IMG/VR virus record: IMGVR_UViG_3300043540_000022 | Span: 1-20,325 of that record | Origin: a virus | DNA: 20,325 bases | Reading direction: 5' to 3' (one strand) | In this document: one piece after another, positions 1-5,340 of the stretch | Layout: each line of letters opens with the position of its first letter | Numbering within the stretch: the first letter of the stretch is position 1 | Position numbers and translations under genes: made by a program | The notes under the pieces: generated by a model | The model's input: only the letters and a program-made list of their open reading frames with translations | Told to the model about the DNA's origin: nothing | The model's database searches: none

Positions 1-728
1 GAGATAATAGGCGTCTCTCTGCACAACATTCGGGCCTTCCAAAGCGCCTCCCTGGCACACCCCTGAATGAGACTCCCGGACACCCCGCCGACCAGTCCTT
101 CTTTCGCAAGAGGGGACGGTTGGGAAGGATTGAGGGTGTGCCAGGGAACGGCGTTTATGAGGTCAAAAGCAGCCACTAAGCCGTCCAAGGAGGCACAAAC
201 GGGTAGGTATGGGTCCGAAAAACCGAGCTTTACTATAACGGGATGCCTGGTTGACACCGCCGTTGCTAAAACGAGGTTGCATATGCGTTCTACGCCCCAC
301 ATTTCGCCCGTATTCGGGCAACTGGCGTTTATCTCGATGCCCTTGATGTTGGGCAAACGATCCAGAATTCGGGCCATTATAACGGCCTCCCGGATCGTAT
401 TGGGACGGACGGAGACGATTACAGAATAGCGTGACGTAGCTCTGGCGTAGCAGTTCTCGACCCACCAGTCGATACCGGGATTGGTCAATCCCACGGCATT
501 TACGACGCCCCCAGGCACCCATTTAACGCACTTCCAGGGCCGCAGGGGATCGAGGTTGCCTGCTGTAGCCAGGTAGGTGAGGGTCTTGGTGATAACTGTC
601 AGTTTTGTGGGGTCAATGAGGCCCAACCAACGCAGCGGTTGCTCCCACCAATAGCCGTCGCCGGTGAATCCGAGTGCCCCGGAGGCACAGCAGAACTCCA
701 TGCGATGGCCATTGTGGAATTCAATCAC
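1..728 (-). CDS. pyrD: Dihydroorotate dehydrogenase (PyrD-like), 3' end outside window
   Basis: FMN flavoenzyme that oxidises dihydroorotate to orotate, the fourth step of de novo pyrimidine synthesis. The frame is open for 242 codons from a GTG at 728 to the window edge. Family landmarks are in order: an ASG segment near residues 15-17, VITKTLTY near 45-52, GN at 57-58, NAVGLTNPGIDWW at 77-89, EINASCPNT at 132-140, VKL at 166-168, INAVPW at 191-196, GGVSG at 214-218 and PII at 240-242. Cys137 sits where class 1 enzymes have the catalytic cysteine (class 2 enzymes have serine there). The C-terminal phosphate-binding part lies outside the window. The GTG is preceded by AAGGGG at a 6-nt spacing; an overlapping ATG hits TGA at once, and Met10 is the next option. 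It lies 12 nt after the upstream leftward gene, so the two are probably co-transcribed. The family call is strong; class and activity are inferred. Confidence 0.9.
   Translation of the reverse strand, partial: MIEFHNGHRMEFCCASGALGFTGDGYWWEQPLRWLGLIDPTKLTVITKTLTYLATAGNLDPLRPWKCVKWVPGGVVNAVGLTNPGIDWWVENCYARATSRYSVIVSVRPNTIREAVIMARILDRLPNIKGIEINASCPNTGEMWGVERICNLVLATAVSTRHPVIVKLGFSDPYLPVCASLDGLVAAFDLINAVPWHTLNPSQPSPLAKEGLVGGVSGSLIQGCAREALWKARMLCRETPII
49..147. repeat. 14-bp inverted repeat inside the PyrD-like gene
   Basis: TCCCTGGCACACCC at 49-62 and its exact reverse complement at 134-147, separated by 71 bp. Both arms are coding (segments with VPWHTL and IQGCAREAL). A smaller hairpin with a TCGC-like loop lies between them near 93-115. 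A function is not evident. Confidence 0.6.
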
Positions 729-734
729 ATTGGA

Positions 735-740
735 CCCCTT
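735..740 (-). promoter_or_regulatory. Ribosome binding site for the PyrD-like gene
   Basis: AAGGGG on the minus strand lies 6 nt before the GTG at 728. It supports GTG as the start rather than the in-frame ATG nine codons downstream. Confidence 0.55.
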
Positions 741-1133
741 TTATGGTTTGATGCCCGTCTTGAATACGATATAGGCGACAGCGATGCCGACGATCACCTT
801 CCAGGCGGCATCAATGATGTGGTTCCACCGATTTTCGGTCCCACTCTTAAAGACGTTCAGAACTTCGTTCTTCATCTCAAGGTCGTGAACCCGCTTTTCC
901 AGTTCCTCGACCTGTTCCTTCAAATCTTCGTTCGACTTCGATTCCACGATGGAAACACGAGTTGACAATGAACTCAATCCATCCATGATGCGCTGGAAGT
1001 TTCGGTCGAGTTCATTTTGTTTTTCCATGAGAATCTTAACCCGTTCATCAATCCTTGAAGTGAGGTCGAATACCAGTTTAACCGATTCAGACAGTTGGAC
1101 GTAGAACTGATCTGTGTTTTTTTCGATTGGCAT
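741..1133 (-). CDS. Small coiled-coil protein with C-terminal membrane anchor (XhlA-like layout)
   Basis: 130 residues if started at the ATG at 1133, which has a GGGGGA just upstream. A longer reading would need a TTG at 1163. The body is charged and heptad-like: a segment with TSRIDERVKILMEKQNELD, then LSSLSTRVSIVESK, then EQVEELEKRVHDLEMK, which predicts a long coiled coil. The last ~20 residues (about 108-126, AAWKVIVGIAVAYIVF) form one membrane helix with a short tail. This layout recalls small phage proteins of the XhlA/holin-accessory type, which are often described as helping lysis or anchoring to the membrane. That functional link is by resemblance only. It is the first gene of the leftward pair ending in the PyrD-like gene, 12 nt apart. 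It could equally be an early membrane-associated factor. Confidence 0.75.
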   Translation of the reverse strand: MPIEKNTDQFYVQLSESVKLVFDLTSRIDERVKILMEKQNELDRNFQRIMDGLSSLSTRVSIVESKSNEDLKEQVEELEKRVHDLEMKNEVLNVFKSGTENRWNHIIDAAWKVIVGIAVAYIVFKTGIKP

Positions 1134-1164
1134 TGTCCCCCGTGTCTGATTTATGGAATTCAAC

Positions 1165-1174
1165 CCTATATAGG
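1165..1174. promoter_or_regulatory. Candidate divergent promoter element, palindromic CCTATATAGG
   Basis: A perfect 10-bp palindrome lies between the leftward gene (start 1133) and the rightward gene (start 1178). The core TATATA (1167-1172) is followed by GGA and sits 5 nt before the ATG. A near copy lies at the other divergent junction (5327-5337). If it acts as a -10 box for the rightward genes, the transcript would be almost leaderless. No clear -35 box is visible. Being symmetric, it could also serve the leftward pair. Confidence 0.4.
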
Positions 1175-1177
1175 ACT

Positions 1178-1663
1178 ATGGAAAAGGAAAAAGACGAAGT
1201 GACGCCAGAGAGTGCCGATATAGTTGAGACTGAACTTGACGACCTACTGCCGACGATGAACGTCAATGCCGGAGGCCCGGTCGATCGGCGCCAGCCGGCA
1301 CTCATCGAGGACGAGCAGTTGCTCGGCGTCTATCAGGAGATTATGGACGACCTGCGTGAAGATAGGAAGGAAGTCGATCAACTCCTGGCCAACTTCGTTG
1401 ACATGGTTTTTAACGACGGCGACCCTTCGACGGCCTCCAAGGAAGCCGTAGTCAACCTCGCCAAGATCAAATCCGACCTTGCCGACAAGAAGGCCAAGGT
1501 CGCTGACCTGATGACCCGCATCAAGCTCAAGGAGCGGTGGGACCAACTGCCCCGCTACCTGGCAGCCAAGCAAGAAAACAACGTCTACCTGGGCGGCGAG
1601 TTCAACAAACGGAAACTCATAGGCGAAATCAACAAGGCTAAGAAGAGGAACAAATCACAATGA
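1178..1663 (+). CDS. Uncharacterised helical protein, possible small terminase subunit
   Basis: 161 residues from the ATG at 1178. An upstream in-frame TTG at 1127 would overlap the divergent gene, so the ATG is preferred. The N-terminus is acidic (to about residue 30). A helical core follows with LREDRKEVDQLLANF, a DGDP turn, SKEAVVNLAKIKSDLADKK and VADLMTRIKLK. The end is basic, after NNVYLGGEF. An acidic start, central helical hairpin and short beta-like tail recall the layout of T4 gp16 small terminases, which recognise DNA ends and stimulate the packaging motor. The next gene is not a large terminase (no Walker A seen), so context does not confirm this. It overlaps the next gene by 4 nt (ATGA), implying translational coupling. 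It opens the rightward six-gene run. Confidence 0.85.
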   Translation: MEKEKDEVTPESADIVETELDDLLPTMNVNAGGPVDRRQPALIEDEQLLGVYQEIMDDLREDRKEVDQLLANFVDMVFNDGDPSTASKEAVVNLAKIKSDLADKKAKVADLMTRIKLKERWDQLPRYLAAKQENNVYLGGEFNKRKLIGEINKAKKRNKSQ

Positions 1664-2991
1664 GTAATATCATCATCGAGGACTGGCTCATCAAAGAAGC
1701 TACCCCAGGCCAGTTCGGCGCCGACCCTTACGCCGGTGGTCCAGGTGCGGGCGCCGGCCAACCCGGTATGCCTGGCGCCGGTGCCGGTGGCCCGCCGCCC
1801 GGTGATCCCAACGTCTCCGGCCCGGCCCCGACCCAGATGAACCCGCCGGCCAAAGAGCAGGGTGGTGACAAGCCCGGCAAGCAGCCCGATGTCACCAACG
1901 ACCCGCAGGCCCCCGACATGCCGGCCGACCGGGACTCCCCGGACTTCGAGCAGTGGAAGAATCTGTACTTCAAGGAGTCCATCAAGGGCGACACCCAGAA
2001 GCTCATCGACCTCATCAATCAGGTCCGTGACCTGGACCTCGACTCTTACCCACGCAAGTTCGTGGAAGACAACCTCCAGGTACAGTTCCTCCGGCAGCAC
2101 GCCAATATCGACAAAGCCTCGAAAGAAATAAGGAAGCTACTCCGGGAAGAACTCGACCAGAACAACCCGTCTGTCTCCGTAGTCAACCACATTTCTGACA
2201 CGCTCCAGCAGATGCCGGAGTTGAACAACATCTTCATCAAGCTCGGCGGCACGCTGGGCATGAAGGGCGACCTCCACCGCAAGTTTATCGCCGCCCTGGT
2301 CGGCGGCGTCCAGGTGGGTTCGGGCGGCAACAACGAGGACGTGATCTATAACGAAAAGGAATACTCGATCCGCATCTCCACCCGCTTCAACGCCAAGTTC
2401 GGCAAACTGGATATTGGCAAGTGGGCCATGCGTGAGGACGACCCCGAGCGTTATCTCTCCGAGCCGGAACTGCGTCGTCTGGAAGAAGGCTCCCCCGAAG
2501 AGAAGGACGTGCTGCGCCGCCGTGTCGTCATGGAGAGCATAGCCGAAACCTTCAAGACCCGAGCCTTCATCGCCAACGTCGTCGGCTCGGACGGCACCAT
2601 TTATACCCTTGGCTGGGATTTGAGCAACTCACTGCGCTCGGCTTATACCGATGGCAAATTGGTGGTGCGGACAGTCGAAAGCGACCGGGCCGAAGCCATG
2701 ATTGACGACAACGGCGCCATTATCCCGTTCGTGGAGATCAAGATTCTCTACGCCAAGGAGACGGGCAACACGGACGAGAACGGAAAGCCGGAAACGGAAG
2801 AGCATCCTTTCATGGTGCGAGAGGATGGTATGTTATTTTTGACGGCCGATTTGAACATCATGCGGGAAGCGGCGTCGTCGTTCTCGGGCATCGTGATGAA
2901 GGAACTTCCTTATCCGGGCAACCCGAGCGACCTGAAGATTCTGTCCCGCTGCGTGCCTTCGGCACCTGAGATTATCATGAGGAATTGCTAA
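1660..2991 (+). CDS. Uncharacterised protein with Gly/Pro/Ala-rich N-terminus
   Basis: 443 residues, not recognised. Residues 1-14 look helical. Residues about 15-90 are low-complexity, rich in Gly, Pro and Ala, with repeats such as GGPGAGAGQPG. A charged helical part follows (about 90-195, including KLIDLINQVRDLDLDSYPRKF), then an alpha/beta C-terminal half from about 215 with EYSIRISTRFNAKFGKLDIGK and an acidic DDPERYLSEPELRRLEE. No signal peptide, membrane segment, Walker motif or protease triad was seen. The disordered head and position among coupled phage genes would suit a virion or morphogenesis protein, but that is inference. It overlaps the upstream gene by 4 nt and the downstream gene by 1 nt (TAATG). 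The N-terminal GC-rich low-complexity stretch differs from its neighbours. Confidence 0.85.
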   Translation: MSNIIIEDWLIKEATPGQFGADPYAGGPGAGAGQPGMPGAGAGGPPPGDPNVSGPAPTQMNPPAKEQGGDKPGKQPDVTNDPQAPDMPADRDSPDFEQWKNLYFKESIKGDTQKLIDLINQVRDLDLDSYPRKFVEDNLQVQFLRQHANIDKASKEIRKLLREELDQNNPSVSVVNHISDTLQQMPELNNIFIKLGGTLGMKGDLHRKFIAALVGGVQVGSGGNNEDVIYNEKEYSIRISTRFNAKFGKLDIGKWAMREDDPERYLSEPELRRLEEGSPEEKDVLRRRVVMESIAETFKTRAFIANVVGSDGTIYTLGWDLSNSLRSAYTDGKLVVRTVESDRAEAMIDDNGAIIPFVEIKILYAKETGNTDENGKPETEEHPFMVREDGMLFLTADLNIMREAASSFSGIVMKELPYPGNPSDLKILSRCVPSAPEIIMRNC

Positions 2992-3482
2992 TGGATACAT
3001 TCCTTGAATTCATCGACAAGAAGCAACGTGAGGGCAAGCGTCACCTGGGCCTCATGAAGAAGCTCCTGGAACGCAACGGCATCAACGTCACCGACCACCG
3101 GGAGGACGACGACCCCTACCTCTTCGTCCGCAACCCGAACAGCCAGGTGTCCTTCGACGGCATTCGGGTTTACCAGATCGGCAGCCAGATCGCCTACCGG
3201 GTCCAAAAGCAGGAAGACACCCACCCTTATGGTAAAGCCTATCTGCTCGACCTGGACGAAATGTATAGCGATTACCTCTCTGATAATATCGAGCAGGAGC
3301 GGGCTACCCATATGGTCATAAAGACCGTCACGGATGAGGTCAAGAAGTTCTTCGTCAAGAGTGCCGAGGCCGAGACTGAGATACGCAACGCCCAAATGGA
3401 CGGCGGCGACGACGGCATGGGCAAGATCATGATCCGTACCACGGGCACAGACTATAGCAACCAAGTGTTTAGCAAGGGTTAA
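2991..3482 (+). CDS. Uncharacterised 163-residue protein
   Basis: Starts at the ATG at 2991, sharing its A with the previous stop (TAATG). The TTG two codons earlier is unlikely. A GAGGAA lies just upstream. The N-terminus is a basic helix (MDTFLEFIDKKQREGKR). The middle looks beta-rich (residues about 45-70, FDGIRVYQIGSQIAYRVQK), followed by an acidic helical part with LDLDEMYSDYLSDNI and a flexible Gly/Asp-rich stretch near residue 140. No family was recognised. Overlapping start and stop codons on both sides place it in the same coupled run as its neighbours, so it probably works with them. Confidence 0.82.
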   Translation: MDTFLEFIDKKQREGKRHLGLMKKLLERNGINVTDHREDDDPYLFVRNPNSQVSFDGIRVYQIGSQIAYRVQKQEDTHPYGKAYLLDLDEMYSDYLSDNIEQERATHMVIKTVTDEVKKFFVKSAEAETEIRNAQMDGGDDGMGKIMIRTTGTDYSNQVFSKG

Positions 3483-3781
3483 TGAAGAGTTTTCATCAGT
3501 TTTGGGATAAGATCAACGGTAAAATGTATGAGGACGTACCACCGCCGGTGAAGTACGACCTGGCCGACTATACGAAGGCCATTAGCAACGGCAGTCCGAT
3601 GGCCAACACCGAGGAGGGTGATTGGAAACTAAGACCGATCAGCCACGAGGACACAGCCAGCTATGCTGCGGACGACGTGACGGATTGGTATGCGAAGCAC
3701 GGCACCAACACAACGAGGTTGGGGCCGGAGATGACGGACGCCGAGTTCAAGAAACACTACGGACACACCTGGGAGGGATAA
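3482..3781 (+). CDS. Uncharacterised 99-residue protein
   Basis: Starts at the ATG at 3482, which shares one base with the previous TAA, and ends at a TAA that shares one base with the next ATG. AAGGG upstream gives a usable ribosome site. The protein is hydrophilic, with no cysteine, no membrane segment and no recognised motif. The C-terminal third carries aromatic and acidic residues (DVTDWYAKHG, MTDAEFKKHYGHTWEG). The tight coupling on both sides is the main argument that it is real. Confidence 0.75.
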   Translation: MKSFHQFWDKINGKMYEDVPPPVKYDLADYTKAISNGSPMANTEEGDWKLRPISHEDTASYAADDVTDWYAKHGTNTTRLGPEMTDAEFKKHYGHTWEG

Positions 3782-3969
3782 TGGACTTATTTCAATGGTC
3801 TTTTTATGCTGCCATCTTTTTCACGATCATTGGCGGCATCATGGGTTTGCTGGGCGTATGGTTTGCCGATTTCTGGAAGAATGATATAGCCTGGAAGTTG
3901 ATCCTGACGGACATCATCCTGGCCGTCACGAGTATCATTGTCGCTACCATCACAAAGTTTCTACATTAA
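3781..3969 (+). CDS. Small protein with two membrane segments, possible holin
   Basis: 62 residues starting at the ATG at 3781, with a strong GGGAGGG just upstream and a 1-nt overlap with the previous stop. Two hydrophobic helices are evident: about residues 8-28 (FYAAIFFTIIGGIMGLLGVWF) and about 41-58 (LILTDIILAVTSIIVATI), joined by a short polar loop with FWKND. The protein ends in a short basic tail. Two helices in about 60 residues fits the size range of small phage holins, which open the inner membrane at lysis. No endolysin gene is nearby, so this stays a guess; a virion or host-membrane role is also possible. Confidence 0.78.
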   Translation: MDLFQWSFYAAIFFTIIGGIMGLLGVWFADFWKNDIAWKLILTDIILAVTSIIVATITKFLH

Positions 3970-3970
3970 C

Positions 3971-4267
3971 ATGGCGTTTACCGATTGGCTCCGAGAGAAA
4001 GACGATAAGTTCGCCGGCCTGGAGAAGCTCCAGGAACCGCCGGGGTACGTCGCCTTCCGAGAGGCTTACGCCAAGTACGGTAAGTGGGGTGAAGTGCTAA
4101 AGGCCGCATCGTGGCCGGAGGGCGGGGAACTCAAGAAGATGTTGACGGAGATCGAGAATCGGTTCTATCGGAATGAGGAACTGAAAGTCCCCGAATGGCA
4201 CATGCGGCTGATTCACAAGGCTACCAAGAAAATCATCCCGAAGCACGGGAAGAAGAAACGAGACTGA
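3971..4267 (+). CDS. Uncharacterised basic 98-residue protein
   Basis: Starts at the ATG at 3971, two bases after the stop of the membrane protein gene; an in-frame TTG at 3938 would overlap that gene. It is mostly helical and charged, with WLREKDDKFAGLEKLQEPPG near the start, a YAKYGKWGEVLKAASWPEGG segment near residues 34-53, and a very basic end (KKIIPKHGKKKRD) that could bind nucleic acid. No family was recognised. It is the last gene of the rightward run. Its 3' end overlaps the converging zinc-ribbon gene by 35 bp, so no separate terminator fits between them. Confidence 0.75.
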   Translation: MAFTDWLREKDDKFAGLEKLQEPPGYVAFREAYAKYGKWGEVLKAASWPEGGELKKMLTEIENRFYRNEELKVPEWHMRLIHKATKKIIPKHGKKKRD

Positions 4268-4457
4268 TCCAGTCATCATCAATGCTGCGGTATTTCGGCC
4301 TTTCTTGCAAAATTTGACGCAAGGATGAAGGAATCTGGCCGAGGCATTCGTCGCAGACGTACTGGTCGATACCGACCCTCTTCAGTGTCTCGCCATGACC
4401 AGTTTCCGGCTCAAAATTAACGACTTTTTGGCACCAGTCGCAAGTATCAACTAACAT
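4233..4457 (-). CDS. Small zinc-ribbon protein, last gene of leftward island
   Basis: 74 residues from the ATG at 4457. Two CxxC knuckles are visible: C6-D-W-C9 and C35-D-E-C38, about 25 residues apart, as in a single zinc ribbon. The C-terminal part holds RPKYRSIDDDW, of which KYRSID is encoded by a 19-bp sequence that recurs at the end of the next gene upstream. Its start overlaps that gene's 3' end by 11 nt, and its own 3' end overlaps the converging rightward gene by 35 bp. Such small zinc proteins in phages are often host-takeover or regulatory factors, but the sequence gives no specific target. Confidence 0.8.
   Translation of the reverse strand: MLVDTCDWCQKVVNFEPETGHGETLKRVGIDQYVCDECLGQIPSSLRQILQERPKYRSIDDDWISLVSSSRASG
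4277..4295. repeat. 19-bp direct repeat, copy 1
   Basis: CATCAATGCTGCGGTATTT on the plus strand, identical at 4465-4483. On the minus strand this copy encodes KYRSID in the zinc-ribbon gene 4233-4457. Confidence 0.9.
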
Positions 4458-4686
4458 TACTCGGCATCAATGCTGCGGTATTTAGGGATTCCTTGAATTT
4501 CTGCTCGGGGACCAGATGCATCAAGTGCCAGGCGATGGCCTTCAGTTCTTCTTTGGAATAGGTCGCCCGTTCTACGAACCGATTTTCCAGTTCGCCACAT
4601 TCTGAGCAGATGGGCGTTTTGTTGTCGAGCCGGGAAGTGGCTGGGTATTTACCGTTAAACTCCTTCGAGCAGCAGGGACAGATCAC
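4447..4686 (-). CDS. Zinc-ribbon protein with GTG start, possible C-terminal frameshift
   Basis: 79 residues if started at the GTG at 4686, which overlaps the preceding gene's stop as GTGA and has GGAGG 8 nt upstream. The reading frame extends further upstream, but that part lies inside the cREC gene. The zinc ribbon uses C3-P-C5-C6 and C27-S-E-C30. Between them sits GKYPATSRLDNKTPICSEC, a pattern I recall from short phage zinc-finger proteins. The last 12 residues are suspect. A 19-bp repeat there is read out of frame relative to the neighbouring gene. In the other frame it would give IPKYRSIDAE, ending in a TAA that overlaps the next ATG as TAATG. The main frame instead ends at the TGA at 4447-4449. 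The gene is solid; its true C-terminus is uncertain. Confidence 0.78.
   Translation of the reverse strand: MICPCCSKEFNGKYPATSRLDNKTPICSECGELENRFVERATYSKEELKAIAWHLMHLVPEQKFKESLNTAALMPSNVS
4465..4483. repeat. 19-bp direct repeat, copy 2
   Basis: Identical to 4277-4295. It lies at the 3' end of the zinc-ribbon gene 4447-4686 but is read there in a different frame from copy 1. Confidence 0.9.
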
Positions 4687-4997
4687 TGCAAGTTCCTCCA
4701 GTAGCGGTGGGCGTTGCGCAGAGCCAGCTTCATCTTCTGCTTGGCCGCTGGGTTCTGTGTGTGGATATGGACACGGGTAAAAGGAATGCCACCTTCGCCC
4801 TGGGAGTGCTTGAAGGCGGCTTCTTCGATCCACTTCGCTACATCATAGCCTTCCCGGAGGCCCGTGCCCAGGTCGTTGTCCAGTGAAATCTCGGAGACAT
4901 CGCCCTTTTCGAGAACGGCAATGGCCTCCTCTACTGTACGGACATGCAGGTCGTAGTCGGCCGGCATGGGTCGTTCGTCGTCAAGCCAGATTCGCAT
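4683..4997 (-). CDS. Cyclic-phosphate-processing receiver-like domain protein (cREC)
   Basis: 104 residues from the ATG at 4997. The whole protein is one receiver-like domain: MRIWLDDERP at residues 1-10 (acidic D6, D7), VRTVEEAIAVL at 19-29, EISLDNDLG at 36-44, YDVAKWIEE at 51-59 and RVHIHTQNP at 75-83 before a final amphipathic helix. This matches the family named in Pfam, as I recall, as cyclic-phosphate processing receiver domain. Its members keep the acidic receiver pocket and an H-x-x-NP motif, and have been proposed to act on cyclic phosphates in conflict or RNA-repair settings. Catalysis is not demonstrated as far as I know. It lies 9 nt after the zinc-ribbon gene 5007-5276 and shares a GTGA overlap with the next one, so all four island genes look co-expressed. 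The family call is confident; the role is not. Confidence 0.88.
   Translation of the reverse strand: MRIWLDDERPMPADYDLHVRTVEEAIAVLEKGDVSEISLDNDLGTGLREGYDVAKWIEEAAFKHSQGEGGIPFTRVHIHTQNPAAKQKMKLALRNAHRYWRNLQ
4695..4699 (-). promoter_or_regulatory. Ribosome binding site setting the GTG start at 4686
   Basis: GGAGG on the minus strand, inside the 3' end of the cREC gene, 8 nt before the GTG. It fixes the start of the zinc-ribbon gene 4447-4686 immediately before its first CxxC. Confidence 0.6.
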
Positions 4998-5006
4998 TTT
5001 AAGAAC

Positions 5007-5276
5007 TCACCATCCCCCAAGCGCCCAATGCAGCCGCCGCAGCGTGCCGGCCAGGCTGATCGAGTCAATCGTGACCTGCCACATCTTGCCGCAACTGCAT
5101 TCCAGTTCACGAGTACCGGCTTCGATGAGATACAGGTCGCCGCAGTAAGGGCACTGCCAGGGCCGGCGAAGGACGCCACAATAACGGCACTGGTAAACTT
5201 CTCGACCGCTCGTGTCGAGCGCCGAGTCGTTGACCTGGCCACCGCACTTGCAATGACACTGCATTTGTTCGGACAT
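5007..5276 (-). CDS. Double zinc-ribbon protein, first gene of leftward island
   Basis: 89 residues from the ATG at 5276, preceded by AGGAGG at a 7-nt spacing, the best ribosome site on this strand. Cysteines fall in four groups: C7-H-C9-K-C11, C30-R-Y-C33, C42-P-Y-C45 and C60-S-C62. These can form two zinc ribbons in tandem (residues about 7-33 and 42-62). The C-terminal 25 residues after the second ribbon are helical and end LHWALGGW. Tandem ribbons of this kind are seen in nucleic-acid-binding and protein-interaction adaptors; the specific function is unknown. It leads an operon of four small genes with the cREC protein and two further zinc ribbons. Confidence 0.82.
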   Translation of the reverse strand: MSEQMQCHCKCGGQVNDSALDTSGREVYQCRYCGVLRRPWQCPYCGDLYLIEAGTRELECSCGKMWQVTIDSISLAGTLRRLHWALGGW

Positions 5277-5283
5277 CGGCTTA

Positions 5284-5289
5284 CCTCCT
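5284..5289 (-). promoter_or_regulatory. Strong ribosome binding site for the leftward island
   Basis: AGGAGG on the minus strand, 7 nt before the ATG at 5276; it supports that start codon. Confidence 0.7.
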
Positions 5290-5294
5290 GCCGA

Positions 5295-5323
5295 ATCCTA
5301 CTTCTTAAATTCGAGTTTGTAAA
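5295..5323 (-). promoter_or_regulatory. Candidate sigma70-type promoter for the leftward island
   Basis: On the minus strand TTTACA (5323-5318; one mismatch to TTGACA) is followed after exactly 17 nt by TAGGAT (5300-5295; two mismatches to TATAAT). The start site would fall near 5288, very close to the AGGAGG, leaving little leader. The spacing is good but the match is modest. A host-type promoter here would suit early or independent expression of the island. Confidence 0.35.
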
Positions 5324-5326
5324 GGG

Positions 5327-5337
5327 CTATATACGGA
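5327..5337 (+). promoter_or_regulatory. Candidate phage promoter CTATATACGGA before the tail module
   Basis: CTATATA followed by CGGA, 3 nt before the ATG at 5341. It matches the element at 1166-1175 (CTATATAGGA), also at a divergent junction and just before a first rightward gene. T4-type late promoters rely on a TATAAATA -10 box without a -35; this may be an analogous late element. The GGA may instead simply be the ribosome site. Confidence 0.4.
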
Positions 5338-5340
5338 ATA

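Noticed and set aside
163-522. 119-codon minus-strand reading frame
   Set aside because: It lies inside the PyrD-like gene in another frame; its sequence is Arg/Gly-rich shadow with no family features.
1127-1177. TTG-initiated extension of the first rightward gene
   Set aside because: It would overlap the start of the divergent gene and run through the candidate promoter; the ATG at 1178 is better placed.
4236-4250. Hairpin CCCG-loop-CGGG near the convergent gene ends as a terminator
   Set aside because: The stem is only four pairs, lies inside coding sequence and lacks a clean T-run, so termination is not supported.
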